NCBI GenBank assembly: GCA_019118985.1
Contig: DWXX01000093.1
Span: 1 to 21,033 of the forward strand
From: Candidatus Faecalibacterium faecipullorum
GTDB taxonomy: Bacteria > Bacillota > Clostridia > Oscillospirales > Ruminococcaceae
Direction: 5' to 3'
Length of the DNA stretch: 21,033 nt
Both the position numbers and the translations under genes were made by a program. Of this stretch, positions 1 to 7,649 are shown in pieces. Positions within the stretch are counted from its first letter, which is position 1; each line of letters begins with the position of its first letter. The notes beneath the pieces are model-generated. The model ran no database searches, was not told the DNA's origin, and saw only the letters and a program-made list of their open reading frames with translations.

Positions 1-24
1 TACCTCCACCCCTACCTGAATTGA
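1..24 (+). CDS. 3' end of an unidentified gene (partial)
   Basis: Frame 1 reads YLHPYLN followed by a TGA stop at 22-24. A strong plus-strand terminator lies 13 bases further on, which is what the end of a real gene should look like. Only seven codons are inside the window, so neither family nor function can be named. It converges on the minus-strand gene at 153-689. Confidence 0.5.
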   Translation, partial: YLHPYLN

Positions 25-37
25 CCCGCCCCCACCG

Positions 38-68
38 CCGCCCACCCCGCCCGGGATGGGCGGTTTTT
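38..68 (+). terminator. Rho-independent terminator of the upstream plus-strand gene
   Basis: A 7-bp stem CCGCCCA/TGGGCGG (38-44 with 57-63) is followed directly by TTTTT (64-68). It sits just after the TGA at 22-24. Confidence 0.75.
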
Positions 69-101
69 GGCGGCTGGCTGTAGGTGCTGCTGCCAGCCAA
101 C

Positions 102-129
102 AAAAAAGCGCCCGCATAGCAGGCGCTTT
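102..129 (-). terminator. Rho-independent terminator of the DUF5662-like gene
   Basis: Read on the minus strand, AAAGCGCC (129-122) pairs with GGCGCTTT (112-105) and the run continues as six T (107-102). It lies 24 bases past the stop codon of the gene at 153-689 and faces the plus-strand terminator at 38-68. Confidence 0.85.
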
Positions 130-152
130 GGTTGGGTTATGCGCAAAAGTTC

Positions 153-689
153 TCAGTACTCCTCATGCAGGCCGAGCAGGGCTTTCATGTAGGCGAAGGT
201 GCGGTCCTGGCCCTGGTCGCGGACCATTTTCAGCAGCTTCTCCAGCATGGCGCGGGACTCGGGGTGCATCAGGTAGTGGCTCTTGCTGCGCTGGTAGTAC
301 TCCCAGGCGGAGGCGTCGGTGTAGCGGTCCCCCAGGTAGATCTGGCTGGCCGCGACGCGGTCGCAGACCATCTCGCAGATGTACCGCAGGGGGATCTTCA
401 TGCCGGTCAGCCCCGTCTTGGTGGTGCCGTAGTCGATCCAGTATTCCAGATGGTGGCGGTTGCGGCCCTTGTGGTGCAGCCAGGCGGCGGTGTAGCCCTT
501 GGCCTGCCGCTCGGCCTCGTTGGGGCTGTGGTCGCCCTGGTAGTAGATGCAGCCCGGGATGAACTCGGTGGGGCTGTACTTGCTCAGGTCGTGGGTCAGC
601 CCCTGCCGGTACAGCCCGCAGGCAAAGCAGTACTTCATGACCAGCAGCTTGTGGTGGGTGATGGTGTCGAAATGCCCCCGGATGTTCAT
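153..689 (-). CDS. DUF5662-like protein, function unknown
   Basis: This encodes a 178-residue soluble protein without signal peptide or membrane segment. It is rich in paired His and Asp: THHK near residue 12, HDLSKYSPTEF near 32-42, and a WLHHKGRNRHHLEYW stretch around 70-84. That pattern suggests a helical, possibly metal-binding fold and resembles the DUF5662 family from memory; no function is established. The start was placed at the ATG at 689, because AAGGAG lies 8 bases before it and the longer reading frame upstream has no ribosome site. The gene follows the glycosyltransferase by 55 AT-rich bases on the same strand and has its own terminator. It may be the last gene of the polysaccharide unit or an independent gene; the sequence does not decide. 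Confidence 0.75.
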   Translation of the reverse strand: MNIRGHFDTITHHKLLVMKYCFACGLYRQGLTHDLSKYSPTEFIPGCIYYQGDHSPNEAERQAKGYTAAWLHHKGRNRHHLEYWIDYGTTKTGLTGMKIPLRYICEMVCDRVAASQIYLGDRYTDASAWEYYQRSKSHYLMHPESRAMLEKLLKMVRDQGQDRTFAYMKALLGLHEEY

Positions 690-744
690 ACCGTTCCGCT
701 CCTTTTTGTAGTATTTCTCTTTATTTTTACAAAGCGTACCCTTC

Positions 745-2625
745 TCAGCGGCGGAAGTGCGCTCCAAGCTCGCCCGACTGCAGGGCCTTGAGGTCGTCGC
801 TCTCCGAAAAATCCTCGCGGTCGTGGGTCAGGCTGGGGTTGTAGTAGGGGTCGTTGAGCAGGTTCTCCCGGCCGTGGCGGTCGTACAGGCGCTGCTGCTC
901 GGCGGCGAACCGCCGGGCCTTGACCGGGTCCTTGTCGTCGGCGCCGCGGCTCTTGCTCTCGTGGTGGTAGAGCCATGCGTAGGGCGTCCAGACCACCCGC
1001 CAGCCGGCGTCCCGCACCCGCAGGCAGAAGTCCACGTCGTTGAAGGCCACCGCGAACCCCTCGTCCAGGCCGCCGACGGCGTCCCAGACGCTGGTCTTGA
1101 CCAGCATGCAGGCCCCGGTCACCGCCGAGACGTCCTGCACCGTGGCGGCGCGGAACATATACCCGCTGCCCCCCCGCGGCTTATACTTGTGGCTGTGGCC
1201 GGCGTAGCCCCCCAGCCCGGTGACCACCCCCGCGTGCTGGATGGTGTCGTCGGGGTAGTAGAGCATCGCCCCGGCGACGCCAGCGCCCCCCGGGCGGGCG
1301 CACTGCCGCAGCAGCTCGGTCATCCAGTCGCCGTCTTTGATTTCGACGTCGTTGTTGAGCAGCAGCAGATAGCTGCCGGCGGCGTACTTGCGGCCGAAGT
1401 TGTTGATGGCCGAGAAGTTGAACCCCCTGCCCGGGTAGCGGACCACCCGCAGCCCGTCGTAGCGGCGCTGCGCCTGCCTGTAATAGGCGAAGGTCTCGGG
1501 CTGCTCGGAGTTGTTCTCGATGACGATGACCTCGTAATTCTCCCAGAAGGTGCGGGCGTAGAGGCTGTGCAGGCACTTCTCCAGGTCGTCGGTGTGGTCC
1601 TTGTTGGGGATGAGGACGGTGACTTTGGGTTCCCCCTCGATGGCCCACTTCACCCGGTAGGTGCTGGGGAACAGGCCGTCCTCCACCGCCCCCCGCTGCC
1701 CGGTGCGGGCCAGATGGCCGGCGATGGCGCGTTTGGCCGCCGCCGCCACATAGGGCTTGGCCTGCGCCCCGCCCGAGGTGGAGCCGGCGTGCACCCGCCA
1801 ATAGTAGAGCACCTGCGGCAGATGGGCCGCGCCCCCCGCCGCCTCGCTCAGCCGGAGGAAGAGGTCGTGGTCCTGGCTGCCGTCGCACTCGCTCCGCTCG
1901 CCGCCCAGCTGCTCGAACAGCGCCCGCTTGAACACCGCCAGATGGCAGATGTAGTTGCAGCACAGCAGGTAGTCGGGGGCAAAGTCGGGCTTGAAGTGGG
2001 CGGCCAGCGGCCGGCGGATGTCTTTGGTGAACAGGGCCTCGTCGCTGTAGAGGAAGCTGTCCGGCTGCCCGGCGCGCCGCAGCTCGAGGATGGCCTGCCC
2101 CATGGCGCACATGGCGTGGGGCGCAAGGACGTCGTCGTGGTCGGCCAGGGCGAGATACTCCCCGTCGGCCAGGGCGGCGGCGGCGTTGGTGTTGGCCGCG
2201 ATCCCCCTGTTTTCGACCTTGGTGTATACGATCTGTTGATACTTCTCCTGATATTCCCGCACGATCTGCCCCACTTCGGGGTGCGCGCCGTCCGATGCGT
2301 CGGCCAGGCAGAGCTGGCCGTTGGGCGCGGTCTGCCCCACAAAGGAATCGAGGAAGGCCCGCAGATAGGCCGGCGGGGTATTGTAGAGGGGGGTCAGGAT
2401 GCTGATGGCGGGCAGGCCGCAGTCCGCCCGGCCCATCCCCGCGTAGGCCGCCCGCTGCGCGGCCAGGACCTTTTTGCCGGGCAGGTAGCGGGCCCGCTTG
2501 CCGAAAAAGCGCCGCCGCACAAAGCCGGCGGTCCGCTTTGCCATGGCGGGCAGCCCCTCCTCCCGGGCGACGGCGAGGGCGTAGCGGGCCAGCTCAGCGG
2601 CCCGTTTCGACTGCTGGCTGTTCAT
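745..2625 (-). CDS. Two-domain family 2 glycosyltransferase (polysaccharide assembly)
   Basis: A 626-residue protein with two GT-A domains in tandem. Domain 1 begins at about residue 73 (ISILTPLYNT), carries a DHDD metal/nucleotide-sugar motif at 162-165, and has a QDHDLFLRL acceptor-side motif at 251-259. Domain 2 begins at about 333 (KVTVLIPNKD) and carries NND at 424-426. There is no signal peptide, so it should act on the cytoplasmic face, extending a lipid-linked glycan with nucleotide-sugar donors. Such two-domain GT2 enzymes are common in rhamnan and O-antigen type clusters. The start is the ATG at 2625, which shares one base with the stop of the ABC ATPase gene (TGATG) and follows an AAAGGGGG ribosome site. 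Translational coupling to the exporter ATPase supports a joint role. Sugar specificity cannot be read from the sequence. Confidence 0.9.
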   Translation of the reverse strand: MNSQQSKRAAELARYALAVAREEGLPAMAKRTAGFVRRRFFGKRARYLPGKKVLAAQRAAYAGMGRADCGLPAISILTPLYNTPPAYLRAFLDSFVGQTAPNGQLCLADASDGAHPEVGQIVREYQEKYQQIVYTKVENRGIAANTNAAAALADGEYLALADHDDVLAPHAMCAMGQAILELRRAGQPDSFLYSDEALFTKDIRRPLAAHFKPDFAPDYLLCCNYICHLAVFKRALFEQLGGERSECDGSQDHDLFLRLSEAAGGAAHLPQVLYYWRVHAGSTSGGAQAKPYVAAAAKRAIAGHLARTGQRGAVEDGLFPSTYRVKWAIEGEPKVTVLIPNKDHTDDLEKCLHSLYARTFWENYEVIVIENNSEQPETFAYYRQAQRRYDGLRVVRYPGRGFNFSAINNFGRKYAAGSYLLLLNNDVEIKDGDWMTELLRQCARPGGAGVAGAMLYYPDDTIQHAGVVTGLGGYAGHSHKYKPRGGSGYMFRAATVQDVSAVTGACMLVKTSVWDAVGGLDEGFAVAFNDVDFCLRVRDAGWRVVWTPYAWLYHHESKSRGADDKDPVKARRFAAEQQRLYDRHGRENLLNDPYYNPSLTHDREDFSESDDLKALQSGELGAHFRR

Positions 2626-3377
2626 CACGCCTGCCCCCTTTGGACGGCCTTGTAGGCGTCGCAGACCGTCTTGGTGTCGCCGTTCATCTTGAGGCGCCCG
2701 TGGCTCAGCCAGGCGACCTTGGAGCACATCCGCTCGATCTGCTCGATGGAGTGGGAGACCAGGATGACGGTGGTGCCCCCCGCCATCAGCTCCTGCATCC
2801 GCTTTTCACACTTCTGCTGAAAGAGGAAGTCCCCCACCGCCAGCACCTCGTCGGCGATGAGGATCTGGGGCTTGGTGATGGTGGCGATGGCAAAGCCGAT
2901 CCGCGCCACCATGCCGGAGGAATAGTTCTTGAGGGGGACGTCCAGGAAGTTCTGCAGCTCGCTGAACTCGACGATCTCGTCGAACTTCTCCCGCAGGTAT
3001 TTGGGCGAAAAGCCCAGCACCGTCCCGTTGAGGAAGATGTTCTCCCGGGCGGTCAGGTCCATGTCGAAGCCGGCGCCCAGCTCGATCAGGGGGGCGATGG
3101 TGCCCCGCACCGTCACGCTGCCGCGGGTGGGCTTGTACACGCCGGCGATGGTCTTGAGCAGGGTGGATTTGCCCGAGCCGTTCAGCCCCACCAGACCGTA
3201 GAAGTCCCCCGGCATGATGTCGAGGCTGACGTTCTTGAGGGCGTAGAACTCGTCGTAGTGCAGCCGCCCCTGGATCATGGCCAGAAAGTATTCCTTCAGG
3301 CTCTCATGCTTTTCGCTGGCGAGGTTGAAGCACATCGAGACGTTGCGGATCTCGATGATGGGCTGTGTGTTGTCCAT
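2625..3377 (-). CDS. ABC transporter ATPase for polysaccharide/teichoic acid export (Wzt/TagH type)
   Basis: A 250-residue nucleotide-binding subunit. Walker A is GLNGSGKST at 64-72, the signature is YSSGM at 152-156 (the variant typical of polysaccharide exporters rather than LSGGQ), Walker B is ILIADE at 172-177, and the switch histidine is H209. It powers export of a lipid-linked glycan through the permease encoded just upstream. The protein ends right after the ATPase domain, so it has no C-terminal carbohydrate-binding domain like that of long Wzt proteins. Export should therefore not depend on recognising a modified chain end. ATG at 3377 is preceded by GGAGG with 8-base spacing. The gap to the permease stop is 18 bases. 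Confidence 0.93.
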   Translation of the reverse strand: MDNTQPIIEIRNVSMCFNLASEKHESLKEYFLAMIQGRLHYDEFYALKNVSLDIMPGDFYGLVGLNGSGKSTLLKTIAGVYKPTRGSVTVRGTIAPLIELGAGFDMDLTARENIFLNGTVLGFSPKYLREKFDEIVEFSELQNFLDVPLKNYSSGMVARIGFAIATITKPQILIADEVLAVGDFLFQQKCEKRMQELMAGGTTVILVSHSIEQIERMCSKVAWLSHGRLKMNGDTKTVCDAYKAVQRGQA

Positions 3378-3395
3378 AGGTGTGGCCTCCCCTTC

Positions 3396-4217
3396 TCAGA
3401 TATGCAGGACAAAGCGGTCCTGGGTGCGGCGGAAGACGGTCACCCCCACCGCCACCGAGACCACCGCGCACAGCCCGCAGACTTCGATCATCCGCGCGTC
3501 GAGGGGGACTCCCCACATGACGGTGCGGCGGAAGCCGGTGATGTACCAGTAGATGGGGTTGAGGGCGATCACCTGCTGCATATTGAACCCGCCGATCGAA
3601 AAGGTCATCTGCGCGGGGTCGTAGAAGATGGCCGAAAAGTAGAGCAGCGCCGTCACAAAGACGCTCCAGATATGCTGGATGTCGCGGAAAAAGACCGTCC
3701 CCGCCGCCAGGAACAGCGACACCCCCAGGCTGAAGAAGAAGAGGGTGACCAGCGGGTAGACCGCCTGGAACACCGTCAGGTGGAAGGGACTGCCGGTGAA
3801 GATCATCACCAGCAGCAGCGCCACAAAGCTGAACACGCAGTTGACCATGGCGAAGCAGCACTTCTCCAGCGGGAAGATGTATTTGGGGATATACACCTTC
3901 TTGAGCAGCGGCGCGGCAGCGATGATGCTGCCCATGCTGGTGGAGGTGGACTCGTTGAAAAAGTTGAACAGCAGCTGCCCGCACATCAAAAAGACCGGGA
4001 AGTTGTCGATGCCGCTGCCCCGCATATCCATCAGGCTGCTGAACACCGCCCAGTAGACCAGGCACATCAGCAGGGGGTTCAAAACGCTCCACACCACGCC
4101 CAGGACGCTGCGCCGGTACTTGAGCTTGAAGTCACGGCTGACGAGATTGTAGAGCAGATACCGGTACCGCCACAGCGCGTACCACATGCCTTTCAGTTTG
4201 GCCACGGCAGTCACCAC
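3396..4217 (-). CDS. ABC-2 type polysaccharide export permease (Wzm/TagG type)
   Basis: A 273-residue integral membrane protein with about six hydrophobic segments. An N-terminal amphipathic region (SRDFKLKYRRSVLG near residues 27-40) is typical of the ABC-2 family that moves O-antigen and teichoic acid chains. It forms the channel for the adjacent ATPase. The chosen start is a GTG at 4217 that overlaps the last 7 bases of rfbC, which implies translational coupling. No good ribosome site precedes it. GTG at 4205, with a weak GGTGA site, or ATG at 4187 are alternatives and would shorten the N-terminus by 4 or 10 residues. Confidence 0.9.
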   Translation of the reverse strand: MVTAVAKLKGMWYALWRYRYLLYNLVSRDFKLKYRRSVLGVVWSVLNPLLMCLVYWAVFSSLMDMRGSGIDNFPVFLMCGQLLFNFFNESTSTSMGSIIAAAPLLKKVYIPKYIFPLEKCCFAMVNCVFSFVALLLVMIFTGSPFHLTVFQAVYPLVTLFFFSLGVSLFLAAGTVFFRDIQHIWSVFVTALLYFSAIFYDPAQMTFSIGGFNMQQVIALNPIYWYITGFRRTVMWGVPLDARMIEVCGLCAVVSVAVGVTVFRRTQDRFVLHI

Positions 4218-4777
4218 TTTGCAAAGAAGTCGAAGGTCTGTTCGGCGAAGGGGGTGTGCAGCTTATCCTTGGCGCTGGTCTTGTGCTCGCAGCCGCAGTC
4301 GGGCCACACCACCCCCACGGTGGGGTCGTCGTAGGGGATGCCGCCCTCGGCGGCGGGGTCGTAGACGTCGGTGCACTTGTAGCAGAACTCGGCCACGTCG
4401 CTCAGCACCAGGAAGCCGTGGGCAAACCCCTCGGGGATATAGAACATCTTCTTGTTCTCAGCCGAGAGGGTCACCCCCACCCATTGGCCGAAGGTGGGGC
4501 TGTGGGGGCGGCAGTCCACCGCCACGTCGTACACCTCGCCCAGGGTGACCCGGACCAGCTTGCCCTGGGTGTGCTGCTTCTGAAAGTGCAGCCCCCGCAG
4601 CACCCCGCGGACAGAGCGGCTCTGATTGTCCTGCACGAACTCTCTGTCGATGCCGGCGGCGGCGAAGTCGCCCTTCTTGTAGGTCTCCATGAAATAGCCG
4701 CGGTCGTCGCCGAACACCTCCGGCTCGATGACCACCACGCCGGGGATCGCAGTCTCAGTAAAAGTGAACTTGCCCAT
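4211..4777 (-). CDS. rfbC: dTDP-4-dehydrorhamnose 3,5-epimerase (RmlC)
   Basis: A 188-residue cupin enzyme converting dTDP-4-keto-6-deoxyglucose to dTDP-4-keto-rhamnose, the third step of dTDP-L-rhamnose synthesis. Family motifs are DDRGYFMETY at 24-33, SRSVRGVLRGLHFQ at 53-66 with the expected catalytic His64, and PEGFAHGFLVLSD at 115-127. Length is normal for the family. ATG at 4777 follows GAGAGGT at suitable spacing. It is the first gene of the unit with permease, ATPase and glycosyltransferase. The other rhamnose genes (rfbA, rfbB, rfbD) are not in the window and must lie elsewhere in the genome if the pathway is complete. Confidence 0.95.
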   Translation of the reverse strand: MGKFTFTETAIPGVVVIEPEVFGDDRGYFMETYKKGDFAAAGIDREFVQDNQSRSVRGVLRGLHFQKQHTQGKLVRVTLGEVYDVAVDCRPHSPTFGQWVGVTLSAENKKMFYIPEGFAHGFLVLSDVAEFCYKCTDVYDPAAEGGIPYDDPTVGVVWPDCGCEHKTSAKDKLHTPFAEQTFDFFAKW

Positions 4778-4808
4778 AGTCGTTTACCTCTCGATGATCT
4801 TTGTCTTA

Positions 4809-4837
4809 AAAATACGAAGCGTAAAGTTTTTTGTCCC
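4809..4837 (-). promoter_or_regulatory. Candidate housekeeping promoter of the rfbC unit
   Basis: On the minus strand GGGACA (4837-4832, 4/6 match to the -35 consensus), 17 bases, then TATTTT (4814-4809, 4/6 match to the -10). It sits in a 61-base AT-rich gap between the carboxypeptidase-like gene and rfbC in an otherwise GC-rich region. No terminator separates the two genes, so read-through is also possible. Confidence 0.4.
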
Positions 4838-4838
4838 T

Positions 4839-6155
4839 TCACCTGCCCGGGCGGCCGCGGGCCCTGCGCCGCAGCCGCAGACCGTAGAGCGTCATCCCGA
4901 CGCCGGCCACCGCCGCCGCCAGCGCCGCCGCCCCGAAGATCAGGGGCAGATATCCCTCCGGCTCGACGTCCTCCGCCGCCGGGTGGACAAAGCCGCGGCT
5001 CGCCTCCAGCAGCTCGTCGAGGCCGGTGAGGGTCAGGGGGGCCCGGACGCTCGCCGTGGCCTGCGCGCCGCCGCCGTTGACGGTGTAGACCGCCCACGCC
5101 TCCAGCTCATCGCCGAGGGTGTAGACCTCGGGCAGCTCGACGCTGAGGGCCACGTCCGCCGCGCCCAGCCCCGCCGCCAGCGGCAGCCGGATGCCGGGGG
5201 CTTCCAGCTGCAAGGCGCCCAGCAGGCCGCCGCCGCCCTGCACCTGGATGGAGGCCGCGCCGGCCTGCGGCGGGATGTCGGTGTACCCCGTCCAGGTGGC
5301 GAAGGCATATTCCAGCAGGCTGCGGACGTCGGCGTAGCGGTCGCTGCGGCTCTCGCTGCGCATGGTGACGCAGATCAGCCGCACCCCGTTGCGCTCGGCC
5401 AGGCAGATGTAGGTCTGGCGGGCGATGTCGGTGTAGCCGATCTTGGAGCCCAGGATGTCGGCCTGATGGAACATGCTCGACCCCACCCGCATCGAGTCCT
5501 GCTGCGAGAAGTAGCGGGTGACCGGCTGCAGGTTGGTGGGGGCCATGACGTAGATCTCGTTGTTGGTGAACAGTTCTTCAAAGCCGGGCTGCCCGAGGGC
5601 CCACCGCAGGATCTGCGCGATGTCGTAGCAGCTGGTGTAGTGGTCGTCGTCACTGATGCCGTGGGGGTTCGCAAAGTGGGTGTGCTGCAACCCCAGCTCG
5701 GCTGCCTGTTCGTTCATGGCCGCCACCCCGTCGGCGATCGACCCGCCCCCGAAGTATTCGGCCAGGGCGTTGGCCCCGTCGTTGGCGCTGGCCATCATGG
5801 TGGCGTAGAGCAGCGCCTCGAGGGGGACCTGCTCCCCTTCCAGCAGAGCGATGTGGCTGGAGTCGGTGCCCGCCAGCGAATAGACGTCCTCGTAGCTGAC
5901 CGTCACCAGCCCGCTCCAGTCGCCCTGCGCCTTTTCGCAGGCGAGGCCCAGGGTCATCACCTTGGTGATGGAGGCGGGGTGCAGCTCCTCATCCATGTTC
6001 TGCTCTGCCAGCACCAGGCCGGTGTCGGCGTCCATGATGCAGTAGGCCCGGGTGGCCGTCAGGACCGGCCCCGCCGCCGACGCCGGCAGCGCGAACGCCG
6101 CCAGCAGCAGCATCACCGCAGCCGCCGCAAGGGCCGTGGTCATTCGTTTGTTCAT
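4839..6155 (-). CDS. D-alanyl-D-alanine carboxypeptidase-like protein (peptidase S11, DacF-like)
   Basis: A 438-residue exported serine DD-carboxypeptidase that would trim the terminal D-Ala of peptidoglycan stem peptides. It has a signal peptide (residues 1-28, ending ALPASA), the catalytic SITK tetrad S62-K65 and the SAN triad at 123-125. The third motif, normally KTG, reads KIG at 238-240. After an S11-type beta-rich C-terminal domain, a hydrophobic segment near 403-424 and an Arg-rich tail anchor it in the membrane, unlike the usual amphipathic helix. ATG at 6155 follows AGAGG. It lies directly downstream of dpaAB, so a sporulation role (spore cortex, as for DacB or DacF) is possible, but its nearest promoter looks like a housekeeping one. 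The altered third motif leaves full activity open. Confidence 0.88.
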   Translation of the reverse strand: MNKRMTTALAAAAVMLLLAAFALPASAAGPVLTATRAYCIMDADTGLVLAEQNMDEELHPASITKVMTLGLACEKAQGDWSGLVTVSYEDVYSLAGTDSSHIALLEGEQVPLEALLYATMMASANDGANALAEYFGGGSIADGVAAMNEQAAELGLQHTHFANPHGISDDDHYTSCYDIAQILRWALGQPGFEELFTNNEIYVMAPTNLQPVTRYFSQQDSMRVGSSMFHQADILGSKIGYTDIARQTYICLAERNGVRLICVTMRSESRSDRYADVRSLLEYAFATWTGYTDIPPQAGAASIQVQGGGGLLGALQLEAPGIRLPLAAGLGAADVALSVELPEVYTLGDELEAWAVYTVNGGGAQATASVRAPLTLTGLDELLEASRGFVHPAAEDVEPEGYLPLIFGAAALAAAVAGVGMTLYGLRLRRRARGRPGR

Positions 6156-6209
6156 GCCTTCCTCTTCCCGGCAGGGCCGGGCCCTGCCGCAACGTTCTGA
6201 ATCTTATAT

Positions 6210-6218
6210 AGTATAGCA
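6210..6218 (-). promoter_or_regulatory. Extended -10 promoter of the carboxypeptidase-like gene
   Basis: TGCTATACT on the minus strand gives an extended -10 (TGn plus TATACT). The -35 region is poor, as is usual for extended -10 promoters. The 12-base stretch TTGTGCTATACT is identical to the one in front of recQ (14403-14414). Transcription would begin near 6203, about 48 bases before the start codon. Confidence 0.6.
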
Positions 6219-6224
6219 CAATTC

Positions 6225-6827
6225 TCAGGCAGGGGAAAGAGGTCTCTGCAGCAGCACCGGCTGCAGCTGCCGGCCCCGCACAGCCGCCGCGAGGGTGTCG
6301 GGGACGAGGGCCATGTCGGCTTTCAGGCTCTGAGGTTTGGCGGCGGGGTCGTCCTGCGCGAAGGGGACGAAGTAATACCCCTTGCGCTGCATCAGCCGGG
6401 CGATGTTCTCCCCCGACGCGCCGAGGCCGTCGTTGGTCGACACCGCCACCACCACCGGGCAGCCGCCCCGCAGCAGGCTCTTGGCCGCGAGGGTGACCGG
6501 CGTGTCCGACAGCCCCGCCGCCAGCCGCGCCAGGGTCGCCCCGGTGCAGGGCGCGATGACCAGGGCGTCGGCCATCCGCTTGGGCCCGAGGGGCTCCACC
6601 GCGGCGAGGGTGTCCAGCACCGGGCGGCCGGCGGCCCCTTCCAGCCGGGCCCGCCAGGCGGCCGCAGGGCCGAATCGGGTGTCCAGCCCCGCCGCCGCAA
6701 AGCTCATGATGGGGATGACCCGCCAGCCCAGCGCCGTCAGCCGGGCCGCGGCCGGCACCGCCGCCTCAAAGGTGCAGAAGCTGCCGCACATCGCAAAGGC
6801 GGCCGTGCCTTTCGGTTCTTTCATCAT
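6225..6827 (-). CDS. dpaB: Dipicolinate synthase subunit B (SpoVFB)
   Basis: A 200-residue flavoprotein-fold protein. The nucleotide-binding N-terminus reads FAMCGSFCTFEA (residues 11-22), followed by a MADALVIAPCTGATLARLA core near 85-103 and NDGLGASGENIARLM, all typical of DpaB/SpoVFB. With DpaA it makes dipicolinic acid from dihydrodipicolinate in the mother cell; the acid is loaded into the forespore as the calcium salt. The start ATG at 6827 overlaps the dpaA stop in ATGA, and a perfect AAGGAGG lies in the last codons of dpaA, so the two are translationally coupled. A second ATG follows immediately and would shorten the protein by one residue. Confidence 0.93.
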   Translation of the reverse strand: MMKEPKGTAAFAMCGSFCTFEAAVPAAARLTALGWRVIPIMSFAAAGLDTRFGPAAAWRARLEGAAGRPVLDTLAAVEPLGPKRMADALVIAPCTGATLARLAAGLSDTPVTLAAKSLLRGGCPVVVAVSTNDGLGASGENIARLMQRKGYYFVPFAQDDPAAKPQSLKADMALVPDTLAAAVRGRQLQPVLLQRPLSPA

Positions 6828-7627
6828 GCCAGCACCTCCTTGTCATGCTGTTCCCCGAGGATGTCCAGGACGGTCTGCGCCAGGTACGCCCCGGCGCTGT
6901 CGGGGGCGCAGCGGGCGGGCAGCCCCGGCGCGGCAAGGGCGGTGTGGCCCAGCCTTTCCGCTTCGGCCAGATCCACCCCGCCGGGTGCGCTCGCCAGGTC
7001 GACGAGCAGGCTGCCGGGGCGCAGCGCGGCCAGCGCCGCCCCGGTGAACACCGGCGCGGGGATGGTATTGACCGCCGTATCAAAGCCGGGGGCCGCCGCC
7101 CGCAGCTCATCCAGCGGGATGGCCGCCGCCCCGAGGCTCTGCGCCAACGCCCGCTGCGAGGCCCGCCGGGCCGCCACCGTCACCCAGGCGCCCAGGGCGG
7201 TCAGCCGGGGGGCCAGCGCCTGCGCCACCCGCCCGTACCCGGCAAGGAGGACCGGCGTGCCCCAGAGGGTGCGGCTGCGCCGGGCCAGCAGGATGCCGAT
7301 GCACCCCTCGGCGGTGGGGACGGCGTTGCGGACGGCCAGCTCTTCCCGCGCCATATAGTCCACAAGGCGCACCCCGGCCGCCCCGGCCAGACGCCGTGCC
7401 GCGGCCGGCGGGCGCCCCGCCAGCACCAGCGCGCCCGGGCGCAGTCCGGCCAGCAGGGCCGCCCACCCTTCTTCCCGCGCCGCAAAGGGGGTGGGCAGCA
7501 GGACGCAGCCGGCGCCGGTCAGCCCTTCCTCCCCGCACACCCGGCAGCCCGCGCCGGCCAGCGCACGCCGCGCGGCGGCCTGACGTCCGTCCGCCCCCAC
7601 CACAGCGATCAGCATCTTCTCCCCCAT
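6824..7627 (-). CDS. dpaA: Dipicolinate synthase subunit A (SpoVFA)
   Basis: A 267-residue NAD(P)-dependent subunit. The N-terminal domain ends with AREELAVRNAVPTAEG (near 93-108), a DpaA signature, followed by a Rossmann fold with VLLAGYGRVAQALAP (126-140) and a closing LVDLASAPGGVDL and APGLPARCAPDSAG. It is the dehydrogenase half of dipicolinate synthase, a spore-only activity, so the organism very likely forms endospores. ATG at 7627 has GGGAGGG about 7 bases upstream. ATG at 7615 is a weaker alternative with a ribosome site placed too close. It is cotranscribed with dpaB, probably from the sigma-K-like promoter at 7650-7677. Confidence 0.93.
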   Translation of the reverse strand: MGEKMLIAVVGADGRQAAARRALAGAGCRVCGEEGLTGAGCVLLPTPFAAREEGWAALLAGLRPGALVLAGRPPAAARRLAGAAGVRLVDYMAREELAVRNAVPTAEGCIGILLARRSRTLWGTPVLLAGYGRVAQALAPRLTALGAWVTVAARRASQRALAQSLGAAAIPLDELRAAAPGFDTAVNTIPAPVFTGAALAALRPGSLLVDLASAPGGVDLAEAERLGHTALAAPGLPARCAPDSAGAYLAQTVLDILGEQHDKEVLA

Positions 7628-7649
7628 CGCGCATCCCTCCCTGTGCCCC

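Noticed and set aside
757..2655. Long open frame on the plus strand opposite the two-domain glycosyltransferase
   Set aside because: It is an antisense mirror of a conserved gene, caused by GC-rich third codon positions. Its translation is low-complexity Val/Gly/Ala/Leu without any domain.
2538..4334. Long plus-strand frame opposite the ABC transporter genes
   Set aside because: His/Asp/Gln-rich nonsense translation antisense to three clearly conserved genes; no ribosome site.
4728..6200. Long plus-strand frame opposite the carboxypeptidase-like gene
   Set aside because: Mirror frame with no recognisable motif; the opposite strand has signal peptide and catalytic motifs.
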